Shown here: positions 1 to 5,514 of the stretch, piece by piece
How positions within the stretch are numbered: position 1 is the first letter of the stretch
Layout: each line of letters begins with the position of its first letter
Assembly: GCA_915069725.1 (NCBI GenBank)
Contig: CAJZFF010000157.1
Location: forward strand, 1-5,514
DNA length: 5,514 nucleotides
Source: an uncultured Actinomyces sp.
GTDB lineage: Bacteria > Actinomycetota > Actinomycetes > Actinomycetales > Actinomycetaceae
Direction of reading: 5' to 3'
Translations under genes and position numbers: made by a program
Notes under the pieces: generated by a model
The model's database searches: none
The model's input: only the letters and a program-made list of their open reading frames with translations
Told to the model about the DNA's origin: nothing

Positions 1-287
1 CCCGCCAGACCCCCGCCGAGCTCGAGCCCGACACCGCTGAGATCTCCCAGCTCTCCAACGACGACGTCCCCGCCATGGAACAGATCGGCGCGCAGACCAC
101 CGAGCCGGTCAGTGCGCCCGCCGCCCCGACCGCCCAGTCCTGGGCCGGCACCCGCCTGAGCACCGTGCAGACCACCGCACCCGCCGATCGGGCCGAGGCC
201 CAGCCCGTCACCATCAAACCGGCCGCCCAGTACGTCACCCGCTCCAGCAGTCAGGTGGCCTCGTCCGCCGCCGTGGCCTCGCGCTGA
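1..287 (+). CDS. 3' end of an unidentified gene upstream of the VTC-domain gene
   Basis: The reading frame is already open at position 3 and stays open to a TGA at 285-287, so this is the C-terminal part of a protein that begins before the window. The ATG at 75 is probably internal. The visible 94 residues start RQTPAELEPD and are rich in Ala, Thr, Pro, Ser and Gln. They contain no membrane segment, no catalytic motif and no recognisable domain, and look like a disordered cytoplasmic or secreted tail. The next gene starts 52 bp downstream on the same strand with no terminator between, which suggests one operon. In many bacteria the gene beside a VTC-domain gene encodes a DUF4956 membrane protein. 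This could be the tail of such a protein, but nothing in the visible residues proves it. Confidence is good that it is coding and low on identity. Confidence 0.6.
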   Translation, partial: RQTPAELEPDTAEISQLSNDDVPAMEQIGAQTTEPVSAPAAPTAQSWAGTRLSTVQTTAPADRAEAQPVTIKPAAQYVTRSSSQVASSAAVASR

Positions 288-339
288 CCGCCGACCCGGA
301 CGAAGCCGACAGGCCAGACCAGGACAGACAAGGACCCCG

Positions 340-1356
340 ATGATGACCACGACGACAACCTCAACGCCGATCTCAACGGCGACCGTGAGCACCTCCCCGG
401 CAGCCTCCTCCGCTGGGTCTCAGGCTCCGACGTCGGACTCCCTGAACGCCGACCACCTGGCTCCGACCAGTCTCTCCGAGCTCAACGACGCGGCGGGCCT
501 GCTGACCCGGGTGGACCGCAAGTACCTGGTGCCGCTGGAGCGCGCGCAGGAGCTCGTGGGCGGTCTCATCTCCGAGGCCCAGGTCCTGGACATCGACGGG
601 AGGCGCCGCTTCTCCTACGCCTCGACCTACTTCGACACCCCGGGGCTGGAGGCCTTCATGCTCACGGCCCGCAAGCGGCGTCGGCGCTTCAAGGTGCGCA
701 CCCGCACCTACCTGGATTCCGGCCTGTGCTTCCTGGAGGTCAAGACCCGCGGCGCGCGCGGCACCACCGTCAAGCGGCGCATGGGCTACCACCCCGACGA
801 CGCCTCCCGCCTGACCGGCTCGGGTCGTGCCTTCGTGGCCGCCTGCCTGGCGAGCACGGGGGTCACCGGTCCGGCTGCTGCCCAGGATGTCGCCGCCGCG
901 CTGCGGCCGGTGCTGGCCACCACCTATGAGCGCACCACCCTTCACCTGCCTGAGGCTGAGGCCCGGGCCACCATCGACACGTCCCTGACCTGGCGGCGCC
1001 TGACTCCGGCGGCACGCGAGAGGACTGCCGTCGTTGCTGGTGCCCCGCAGGCCCTGCGCCCGGCCCACCTGACCGCGGCCATCGCCGACGGCGAGCCGGT
1101 GGCGGTGACGGGCCTCGCCGTCGTCGAGACGAAGAATTCGGCCACGCCCTCGCCCGCGGACCGGGCCCTGTGGGATGCCGGGCATCGCCCCGCCCGCATT
1201 TCGAAGTACGCCACCGGCATGGCGCTGCTTCACCCCGAGCTCCCCGCCAACCGGTGGTACCGGACCCTGACCCACGAGCTCGCCGACCTGTTCGGCACCG
1301 ACCGCTCCAGCCTGGAGAGCATCGGCGCCACGAGCCCCACCGTGAGCGCCGCCTGA
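340..1356 (+). CDS. VTC-domain protein (polyphosphate polymerase-type, triphosphate tunnel fold)
   Basis: The 338-residue product matches the VTC domain, the triphosphate-tunnel fold that in yeast Vtc4 makes polyphosphate from ATP. Residues 1-45 are a Thr/Ser-rich, probably disordered leader. The tunnel-type motifs then follow in the expected order: RVDRKY (57-62), YFDTP (97-101), KVRTRTY (118-124) with paired Arg 120 and 122, FLEVKTR (131-137) with Glu133 and Lys135, KRR (145-147), TTYERTTL (194-201), ATIDTSL (210-216), VVETKN (261-266) and ISKYATG (287-293). These basic and acidic residues are what the family uses to bind triphosphate and metal. No membrane segment or signal peptide is seen, so it is probably cytoplasmic, perhaps held at the membrane by a partner. 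Start: AAGGA at 330-334 lies 5 bases before ATG 340 and 8 bases before the in-frame ATG 343, so 343 is equally possible. Bacterial members are less studied than the yeast enzyme, so polymerase activity is inferred. Confidence 0.9.
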   Translation: MMTTTTTSTPISTATVSTSPAASSAGSQAPTSDSLNADHLAPTSLSELNDAAGLLTRVDRKYLVPLERAQELVGGLISEAQVLDIDGRRRFSYASTYFDTPGLEAFMLTARKRRRRFKVRTRTYLDSGLCFLEVKTRGARGTTVKRRMGYHPDDASRLTGSGRAFVAACLASTGVTGPAAAQDVAAALRPVLATTYERTTLHLPEAEARATIDTSLTWRRLTPAARERTAVVAGAPQALRPAHLTAAIADGEPVAVTGLAVVETKNSATPSPADRALWDAGHRPARISKYATGMALLHPELPANRWYRTLTHELADLFGTDRSSLESIGATSPTVSAA

Positions 1357-1391
1357 GCGCCGCACCCAGACCACCCACGATCCGACATCGG

Positions 1392-1413
1392 ACCCGAGAA
1401 GAACCCGAGAAGA
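1392..1413 (+). repeat. perfect 11-bp tandem duplication before the lipoprotein ribosome-binding site
   Basis: The unit ACCCGAGAAGA occurs twice head to tail, at 1392-1402 and 1403-1413, with no mismatch. It lies in the 71-bp gap between the VTC-domain gene and the lipoprotein gene. It runs directly into the purine-rich stretch AGAGG (1414-1418), whose GAGG core (1415-1418) is 9 bases before the ATG at 1428. The second copy therefore forms part of the purine-rich leader. A function in translation is possible but not shown; it may be a chance duplication. Confidence 0.85.
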
Positions 1414-1427
1414 AGAGGCCAGACACT

Positions 1428-3233
1428 ATGAAGACCACCAAGACGACGCCCACGCCCATCCACCGACTCCGCCGTCGTGCGACCGGAGCCGTCGCGTTCC
1501 TGGCCGCGATCGCCCTGGCGGCCGGCTGCTCGACCTCCTCGGCCTCCGGCAATGCCAGTGCCTCGAGCTCGAGTGAGTCGGATACGACGTGGACGACGAT
1601 CTCCTCGTCGGTGGCCACGGCGTCGACCGGCGCAAGCGTCTCCGACATCCTGGGGGCGAATGCCTCGGTGGAGGACGCCTCGAGCTCTGCGGACGACGCC
1701 GGGACCCCGGACACGTCGTCGGCCACCACGATCACGCTGTCGGGGTCGTCGGCCTCAGCCAGCGGGTCGGCGTCGAGCAACGTGAAGGTCGATGGGGGCA
1801 CCGTCACCATCAGCGGCGGCGGCACCTATATCATCAGCGGCGAGCTCAGCAACGGGCGGATCGTCGTCAACGCCCCCAAGGCGGACGTGCGCCTGGTCCT
1901 CAGCGGCGCGAGCATCACGAGCTCGGACGGGCCGGCCATCGACATCCAGGACGCCGGCAACGCGATCGTGGTCCTGGCCAAGGACTCCAAGAACACGCTG
2001 ACCGACGGCGCGAGCTACGCCTCGGGGCAGGAGGCCACCGCGGCCCTGTTCTCCTCCGACACCCTCACCGTCACCGGGACCGGCCAGCTGGACGTGACCG
2101 GCTCCTACAAGGACGGCATCTCCTCCAAGAACGGCCTCATCATCACCGGGAACGCCACCATCACGGTCAAGGCCGCCGACGACGGGCTGCGCGGCAAGGA
2201 CTACCTGGTGGTGGAGTCCGGGACGCTGACGGTGGAGGCCGGGGGCGACGCCCTGAAGTCCAGTGAGGGTGACGATGAGACGAAGGGCTTCATCTCCCTG
2301 GGCAAGGCCAGCATCACGCTGACCTCCACCGACGACGCGATCTCGGCGACCACGGACGTCACCGTCAAGGACACGACCCTGACGATCACTGCCGGCGGCG
2401 GCCAGGCGAACGCCACTGTTGAGGAGCAGGCCCCGCCCGGGCAGGAGTCGACGGCGGACTCCTCGACGCCTTCGCCCAAGGGCATCAACGCCGGGGTGAG
2501 CTACACGCAGGACTCCGGGACGGTCACCGTCAACGCGGCCGATGAGGGGCTGCAGGCGCCGTTCATCAACGTGGCCGGCGGGGAGCTGTCCATCGCGGCC
2601 GGCGACGACGGCATCAACGCCTCCAACGGCGACCACGTCATCGAGGGGCACGAGAACGCCGACTCCGAGTCCGACGACGGCTCGGTGCTCACGATCAGCG
2701 GCGGCGAGGTGGAGGTCTCCTACGCCTCCTCCGACGGTATCGACTCCAACGGCTCGGCCTACGTCAAGGGCGGGATCGTGGTGGTCTCGGGGCAGGCCGG
2801 TGCGATGGACGGCTCGGTGGACGCCAATGGCGAGAGCCAGCTCGTGGGGGTGACGGGCTCGCCGTCGGTGAGCGCGGGGGACACGCTGACCGTCACGGAT
2901 GCTTCCGGGTCTCAGGTGGCCTCGCTCAAGGTGGACTTCACGGCTGAGGCGATCACGGTGCTGGGGCTTACTGAGGGCCAGCAGTACACGGTGGCGACGT
3001 CGTCGGGCGGCTCGGCCACGGGGACGGCCTCGGCGCTGTCGGCCGGGACGGGCGGCCCCATGGGTGGTGGCGCCGGTGGTCAGGGAGGCCCCGGCGGTCA
3101 GGGCGGTCAGCCCGGTGGAGGCCAGGGCCAGCAGCCCGACGGTGGTCAAGGTCAGCAGTCCAACGGCCAACAGTCCGGCAACCAGAGCAACCAGCAGTCG
3201 AGCACCCAGTCCGGCACCGCCCAGAGCAGCTGA
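1428..3233 (+). CDS. secreted lipoprotein with a Cthe_2159-like carbohydrate-binding beta-helix
   Basis: The 601-residue product begins with a lipoprotein signal: basic residues 12-17, a hydrophobic stretch 19-33, and LAAGC with the lipidated Cys at 34. It should be anchored to the outer face of the membrane. A Ser/Thr-rich linker (35-118) follows. Residues 119-480 are repeated short beta-strands of the type GTVTISGGGTYIISG, punctuated by acidic turns: KDGIS (228-232), DDGL (251-254), DDAI (302-305), DEGL (372-375), DDGIN (393-397), SDGID (435-439). This is the pattern of the Cthe_2159 carbohydrate-binding family, a right-handed parallel beta-helix that binds calcium and acidic or cellulosic polysaccharides. 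A Pro/Ser-rich insert (about 326-350) interrupts the helix. Residues 481-540 may form a small beta domain, and 541-601 are a Gly/Gln-rich tail. The start is set by GAGG at 1415-1418 and the signal peptide; the frame is open further upstream to 1170, but that part overlaps the VTC gene. The stop lies within the suspected assembly join, so the true C-terminus may differ. No catalytic motif is seen. Confidence 0.85.
   Translation: MKTTKTTPTPIHRLRRRATGAVAFLAAIALAAGCSTSSASGNASASSSSESDTTWTTISSSVATASTGASVSDILGANASVEDASSSADDAGTPDTSSATTITLSGSSASASGSASSNVKVDGGTVTISGGGTYIISGELSNGRIVVNAPKADVRLVLSGASITSSDGPAIDIQDAGNAIVVLAKDSKNTLTDGASYASGQEATAALFSSDTLTVTGTGQLDVTGSYKDGISSKNGLIITGNATITVKAADDGLRGKDYLVVESGTLTVEAGGDALKSSEGDDETKGFISLGKASITLTSTDDAISATTDVTVKDTTLTITAGGGQANATVEEQAPPGQESTADSSTPSPKGINAGVSYTQDSGTVTVNAADEGLQAPFINVAGGELSIAAGDDGINASNGDHVIEGHENADSESDDGSVLTISGGEVEVSYASSDGIDSNGSAYVKGGIVVVSGQAGAMDGSVDANGESQLVGVTGSPSVSAGDTLTVTDASGSQVASLKVDFTAEAITVLGLTEGQQYTVATSSGGSATGTASALSAGTGGPMGGGAGGQGGPGGQGGQPGGGQGQQPDGGQGQQSNGQQSGNQSNQQSSTQSGTAQSS
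3048..3230 (+). repeat. low-complexity Gly/Gln-rich coding repeat
   Basis: Imperfect repeats built on GGTCAGGG and GGCCAGCAG units encode a tail (lipoprotein residues 541-601) first rich in Gly (GGPMGGGAGGQGGPGGQ), then in Gln, Ser and Asn. It is probably a flexible extension that moves with cell-wall polymers or spaces the beta-helix. Such sequence is prone to replication slippage and to assembly errors, and it ends right where the composition of the window changes. Confidence 0.75.
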
Positions 3234-3245
3234 GCAGGCCGAGGA
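3225..3245. other. probable chimeric join between two genomes
   Basis: To the left, the plus strand encodes the high-GC lipoprotein up to its stop at 3231-3233. To the right, the minus strand encodes a PilS-like sensor whose family resemblance runs through the residues FVLGLL and then stops, at about 3232. Beyond that point the frame reads SCSGRCRTGC, which is only the complement of the lipoprotein tail. GC content, codon use and the presence of A-runs all change here. There is no insertion sequence, integrase, tRNA or flanking repeat. The exact breakpoint cannot be fixed to the base, because a few bases around GAGCAGGCCGAG could belong to either side. Confidence 0.8.
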
Positions 3246-3573
3246 CGAAGGCATCGCAGACGGCATTGCTCAAAAAAATCTTTTCCGATACCGGCGTGCG
3301 CAGCGAGCCGAGCCAATGCAGCGACATCACCGCCACATACAGCGTAATCAGCGCCGACAGCCAGTTGGTGCCGCCAAGACCGAACGGCAGCACCTTGCCC
3401 GTGCCCCCGCCGGTGAGAATAAAACCGAGCAAAAACAGCATGACCACCACCACGCGCACCACATTGAACACGCGTAACATCGCGGCGCGGTAGAGCATAC
3501 TCTCCTCGCCGGTGATTTTGACAATCCGCCCCGGATCATGCAGCGGAATCTGAATATCGTCCCTTAACAGCAC
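3235..3573 (-). CDS. pilS: N-terminal part of a PilS-like sensor histidine kinase, cut at the join
   Basis: PilS is the membrane sensor kinase that, with the response regulator PilR, controls type IV pilin transcription with sigma54. The fragment holds about the first 113 residues. After a short cytoplasmic start comes MLRVFNVVR, resembling the RILRLYHLYR segment of Pseudomonas PilS. Counting from the GTG, three hydrophobic segments follow, at about 39-54, 71-90 and 98-114. The remaining membrane helices, PAS region, His box and ATPase domain are missing because the sequence changes to another genome near 3235. I chose the GTG at 3573 because GGGAGG (3578-3583) sits 4 bases before it and it overlaps the rsmE end by 10 bases, which suggests translational coupling. 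Alternatives are the ATG at 3603, inside rsmE, and the ATG at 3498, preceded closely by AGGAG. The PilS assignment rests on the N-terminal pattern only, so another sensor with a similar membrane domain remains possible. Confidence 0.6.
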
Positions 3574-4304
3574 GTCGCCTCCCGCGACAAATCGCCAAAA
3601 CAACCCTGCGCCCGCGCGAGCGCGACCGTCGCCGCCGTATCGGCGCGCAACACCCGTGGCCCCAGCGACTGCGGCAACCAGCCCGCGTTCACCGCGGCAG
3701 AGACCTCATCCGGCGCAAAACCGCCCTCCGGGCCAATCAGCACACTCACCGCCTCCGCCGCCTGCCCACTGGCAGCAGGCGCATCATGCGGCGAAAAAAT
3801 CCAGCGCAGACCGGGCGCGTCCCCAAGAATATCGGCAAAATCGCGCACCGCTTCCACCTGCGGCAAAGTGGCGCGGCCGCACTGCATCGCGCTCGCCACC
3901 ACAATCCCCTGCCAATGCGCGAGCTTACGCGAGAGGCGCTCATCGGCGGGCAGCGCCTCGCTGCGCGCCGTGCGCAGCGGCACAATCCGCTTCGCGCCCA
4001 GCTCCACCGCCTTCTGCACCACCCGATCCATCGCCTCGCCCTTGAGCAGCGCGGCAAACAGCACCAAATCCAGCGGCGACTCATTGCCGACCGCCTCGCG
4101 CGCCAAAATGCGCACCTGCGAGGTGCGGCGGTCGCAGGCGACGAGTTCCGCCGCATAATCAAAACCGTCGCCGTCAAACAGCACCAGCGGCGCGCCGACG
4201 CGCAGCCGCAGCACCGTGCCAACATGACGATGCGCCGACGCATCCAGCGTCACCACCTCGCCCACCGTCAGCGGTTGCGACGAAAACAAACGAAACTCAC
4301 GCAT
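3564..4304 (-). CDS. rsmE: 16S rRNA (uracil(1498)-N3)-methyltransferase RsmE
   Basis: RsmE methylates N3 of U1498 in 16S rRNA of the small ribosomal subunit, using S-adenosylmethionine. The 246-residue product is close to the E. coli length. Residues 1-70 form the N-terminal RNA-binding PUA-like region, with MREFRLF at the start and VLFDGDG at 41-47. The rest is the SPOUT (knotted) methyltransferase domain: KGEAMDRVVQKAVELGA (88-104), QCGR (141-144), IGPEGGF (190-196) and LGPRVLRADTA (214-224). The last two are the SAM-binding loops of the trefoil knot and are intact. I start at ATG 4304 because MREFRLF lines up with the family N-terminus. The upstream in-frame ATG at 4337 would add eleven unconserved residues and begin almost at the predicted transcription start. 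It is divergent from the exonuclease gene and runs directly into the pilS-like gene with a 10-base overlap. Confidence 0.95.
   Translation of the reverse strand: MREFRLFSSQPLTVGEVVTLDASAHRHVGTVLRLRVGAPLVLFDGDGFDYAAELVACDRRTSQVRILAREAVGNESPLDLVLFAALLKGEAMDRVVQKAVELGAKRIVPLRTARSEALPADERLSRKLAHWQGIVVASAMQCGRATLPQVEAVRDFADILGDAPGLRWIFSPHDAPAASGQAAEAVSVLIGPEGGFAPDEVSAAVNAGWLPQSLGPRVLRADTAATVALARAQGCFGDLSREATCC
3578..3583 (-). promoter_or_regulatory. ribosome-binding site supporting a GTG start for the pilS-like gene
   Basis: On the minus strand GGGAGG lies inside the last codons of rsmE, 4 bases before a GTG at 3573-3571. It is the strongest Shine-Dalgarno-like sequence near the rsmE stop and favours the GTG over the two in-frame ATG alternatives. 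The GTG start implies that ribosomes finishing rsmE could re-initiate on the downstream gene. Confidence 0.45.
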
Positions 4305-4316
4305 AACATGACCGAA

Positions 4317-4345
4317 TTGAGAAAGCCCGAAAACCATGATTTAAT
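4317..4345 (+). promoter_or_regulatory. predicted sigma70-type promoter for the exonuclease gene
   Basis: TTGAGA (4317-4322) and TTTAAT (4340-4345) each match the -35 and -10 consensus at five of six positions and are 17 bases apart, the ideal spacing. Transcription would begin at about 4352, leaving a leader of about 44 bases before the ATG at 4396. The -35 box lies in the leader of the divergent rsmE transcript, so the two transcripts would overlap slightly at their 5' ends. Confidence 0.6.
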
Positions 4346-4351
4346 GCGAAC

Positions 4352-4380
4352 ATTCTACCCGAACTGACAAAAATTGACAC
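4352..4380 (-). promoter_or_regulatory. predicted sigma70-type promoter for rsmE
   Basis: On the minus strand a -35-like GTGTCA (4380-4375, four of six matches to TTGACA) is followed by a 17-base spacer and a -10 TAGAAT (4357-4352, five of six matches to TATAAT). Transcription would start near 4345, giving a leader of about 40 bases before the ATG at 4304. The promoter is read by eye only. Confidence 0.5.
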
Positions 4381-4395
4381 CCGGAAAACCGCCCC

Positions 4396-5157
4396 ATGAA
4401 CATCACCAGTTGGAACGTAAACTCGCTCAACGTCCGCCTGCCGCACGTCCTGCAATACCTGCAGGAAACCGCGCCCGACATTCTCGGCCTGCAAGAACTC
4501 AAACAAACCGACGTCGCCATTGACCGCACCGCACTAGCCGCCGCGGGCTACCACCTGGAAAGCCACGGACAAAAAACCTACAACGGCGTCGCCCTGCTCG
4601 CGCGCGAAGCGCTCACCGACGTGGTGCGCGGCATACCGGGTTATGCCGACGAACAGGCGCGCGCTATCGCGGCAAACGTCGGCGACGTGCGCGTGCTGAA
4701 CCTCTACGTCCCCAACGGCAAAGCGGTCGGCGACGAAAAATACACCTACAAACTGCACTGGCTCGACGCCGCGACGCGCTACATTGACGACCTCAAACGC
4801 GAACACCCGCGCCTCATCATCACCGGCGACTACAACATCGCCCCCGCCGACCTCGACGTCCACGACCCCGACAAATGGCGCGACCAAATCCTCTGCTCCG
4901 CGCCCGAACGGCAGGCATTACAAAACATCCTCGCGCTCGGCTTCAAAGACGCTTACCGCGCGCTGCACCCGGACACCCAACAATTCAGCTGGTGGGACTA
5001 TCGCATGGGCGGCCTGCGCCGCAACATTGGCCTGCGCATTGACCTGACCCTTGCCAGCGACGCGCTTGCGCTGCTTGATGCCGGCATCGACACCGCACCG
5101 CGCCACTGGGAACGCCCTTCCGACCACGCCCCGGTGTGGGTGAAAATCGGGGCGTAA
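4396..5157 (+). CDS. xthA: exodeoxyribonuclease III / AP endonuclease (ExoIII family)
   Basis: The 253-residue product belongs to the ExoIII branch of the exonuclease-endonuclease-phosphatase fold. These Mg2+-dependent enzymes cut DNA at abasic sites in base excision repair and have 3'-5' exonuclease and 3'-phosphatase activity. All catalytic motifs are present in order: WNVNSLN (6-12, metal-side Asn7), QELK (33-36, metal ligand Glu34), NLYVPNG (102-108, Tyr104), GDYNIAP (144-150, Asp145 and Asn147), LRIDLTLAS (213-221, Asp216) and the C-terminal SDHAPVW (242-248, Asp243 and catalytic His244). The length is slightly shorter than the 268-residue E. coli enzyme and normal for the family. The start fits the family N-terminus (MNITSWNVN); only a weak GGA (4383-4385) serves as ribosome-binding site. 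The neighbouring mgtE gene is convergent, 18 bp away, so this gene is probably transcribed alone. I see no sign of damage. Confidence 0.95.
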   Translation: MNITSWNVNSLNVRLPHVLQYLQETAPDILGLQELKQTDVAIDRTALAAAGYHLESHGQKTYNGVALLAREALTDVVRGIPGYADEQARAIAANVGDVRVLNLYVPNGKAVGDEKYTYKLHWLDAATRYIDDLKREHPRLIITGDYNIAPADLDVHDPDKWRDQILCSAPERQALQNILALGFKDAYRALHPDTQQFSWWDYRMGGLRRNIGLRIDLTLASDALALLDAGIDTAPRHWERPSDHAPVWVKIGA

Positions 5158-5175
5158 AATCCGTATTCCCTGAAA

Positions 5176-5514
5176 TTACAGCAAAAACAACGTTGCCAGG
5201 CCGAGAAAGATGAGGAAACCACCGGAATCGGTGACGGCGGTAATCATCACTGAGCTGCCCAGCGCCGGGTCTTTGCCGAATTTCTCCATCATCACCGGGA
5301 TGAGTACGCCGACGGTCGCCGCCAGCAGCAGGTTGAGCGTCATCGCCGCCACCATGACGAGGCCGATGCCGACGCTGCCGTAGAGTATCCAGGAAATCAG
5401 CCCCATCACGCTGCCCCAGATGACGCCGTTGACCAGCGCCACGCCGATTTCTTTTTTCAGCAAACGCCCGGCTTGCGCGGTGGAAAGCTGCCCCATCGCC
5501 AGCGCGCGCACGAT
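5176..5514 (-). CDS. mgtE: C-terminal membrane domain of magnesium transporter MgtE (runs off the window)
   Basis: MgtE is a homodimeric Mg2+ channel of the inner membrane, gated by cytoplasmic N and CBS domains that sense Mg2+. Only the last 112 residues are in the window. The frame is open to the window edge, so the GTG at 5511 should not be taken as the start. Visible, counting from the edge: a cytoplasmic or linker segment (1-23), hydrophobic helices at about 24-44 and 48-72, the loop EKFGKDPALGSS (77-88), and a last helix containing VTDSGGFLIFLGLAT (94-108). Asp96 lies in the position of the conserved pore Asp of the family, and the protein ends LATLFLL. The N domain, CBS pair and first helices must lie beyond 5514. 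The stop at 5176-5178 is separated from the convergent exonuclease gene by 18 bp, in which I see no clear hairpin terminator. Confidence 0.92.
   Translation of the reverse strand: MVRALAMGQLSTAQAGRLLKKEIGVALVNGVIWGSVMGLISWILYGSVGIGLVMVAAMTLNLLLAATVGVLIPVMMEKFGKDPALGSSVMITAVTDSGGFLIFLGLATLFLL

Noticed and set aside
373..1374. A 333-codon open frame on the minus strand
   Set aside because: It is the complement of the VTC-domain gene, whose family motifs are all in order on the plus strand; the antisense product shows no recognisable pattern.
1381..1392. Small inverted repeat TCCGA-CA-TCGGA as an operator or terminator
   Set aside because: Arms of five bases with a two-base centre are too short to form a stable terminator, no T-run follows, and such palindromes are common in GC-rich DNA.
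1170..1427. Upstream extension of the lipoprotein frame to an ATG at 1170
   Set aside because: It would overlap the VTC gene by 187 bases and bury the lipoprotein signal peptide 86 residues inside the protein. The ATG at 1428 has a good ribosome-binding site.
1755..3266. A 503-codon open frame on the minus strand
   Set aside because: It lies opposite the lipoprotein gene in very GC-rich DNA, where antisense frames are open by chance. Its product is Arg/Gly/Val-rich with no domain, while the plus strand has a clear signal peptide and beta-helix.
3260..3270. Possible Neisseriaceae DNA uptake sequence (GCCGTCTG on the minus strand)
   Set aside because: Only the first eight bases match (CG follows instead of AA), it is inside a coding frame, and no other full copy or known dialect was found in the right part.
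4374..4379. Perfect TTGACA on the plus strand as a -35 box for the exonuclease gene
   Set aside because: It is only 16 bases before the ATG, so its -10 box would fall inside the gene. The TTGAGA/TTTAAT pair upstream fits better.
5158..5175. Bidirectional terminator between the exonuclease gene and mgtE
   Set aside because: The 18-base gap has no inverted repeat that I can see.
3235..5514. Horizontal transfer of proteobacterial genes into an actinobacterium
   Set aside because: The right part consists of ordinary housekeeping genes with one cut off mid-gene and no mobility genes or attachment site at the border. An assembly artefact is simpler.

Overview
The window looks like two unrelated bacterial genomes joined end to end, with a sharp change of character at about positions 3225-3245. 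The left part (1 to about 3235) is very GC-rich, with almost only G/C third codon positions and Thr/Ser/Ala-rich proteins. It reads like a high-GC actinobacterium, most plausibly Actinomyces or a relative. The right part (about 3235-5514) is less GC-rich, has runs of A (for example seven A's at 3272-3278), and carries proteobacterial housekeeping genes. It reads like a moderately GC-rich gammaproteobacterium; an oral genus such as Cardiobacterium is my best guess. Both genus names are inference from composition and protein character, not from any search.

Left part: three plus-strand genes in one probable operon. They are the 3' end of an unidentified gene (1-287), a VTC-domain (polyphosphate-polymerase-type) protein (340-1356), and a secreted lipoprotein with a repetitive beta-helix resembling the Cthe_2159 carbohydrate-binding family (1428-3233), ending in a Gly/Gln-rich tail. 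Spacings are 52 and 71 bp with no terminator visible. VTC-domain genes are often found beside DUF4956 membrane proteins and secreted CotH or carbohydrate-binding proteins, so the cluster probably makes or handles a surface-linked anionic polymer. Its exact role is not established. A perfect 11-bp tandem duplication lies just before the ribosome-binding site of the lipoprotein gene.

Right part: on the minus strand, rsmE (16S rRNA m3U1498 methyltransferase) is followed by the 5' part of a pilS-like sensor kinase gene, which is cut off at the junction. Divergent from rsmE, on the plus strand, is an exodeoxyribonuclease III gene (xthA family). The 91-bp gap between them holds recognisable sigma70-type promoters for both directions. 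Convergent with xthA is the 3' end of a magnesium transporter gene (mgtE), running off the window.

The join destroys pilS in the middle of its membrane domain and has no transposase, integrase, tRNA or repeat beside it, so a misassembled or chimeric contig is the simplest explanation. I see no convincing new defence or mobile system. The left-hand cluster is the biologically most interesting part.
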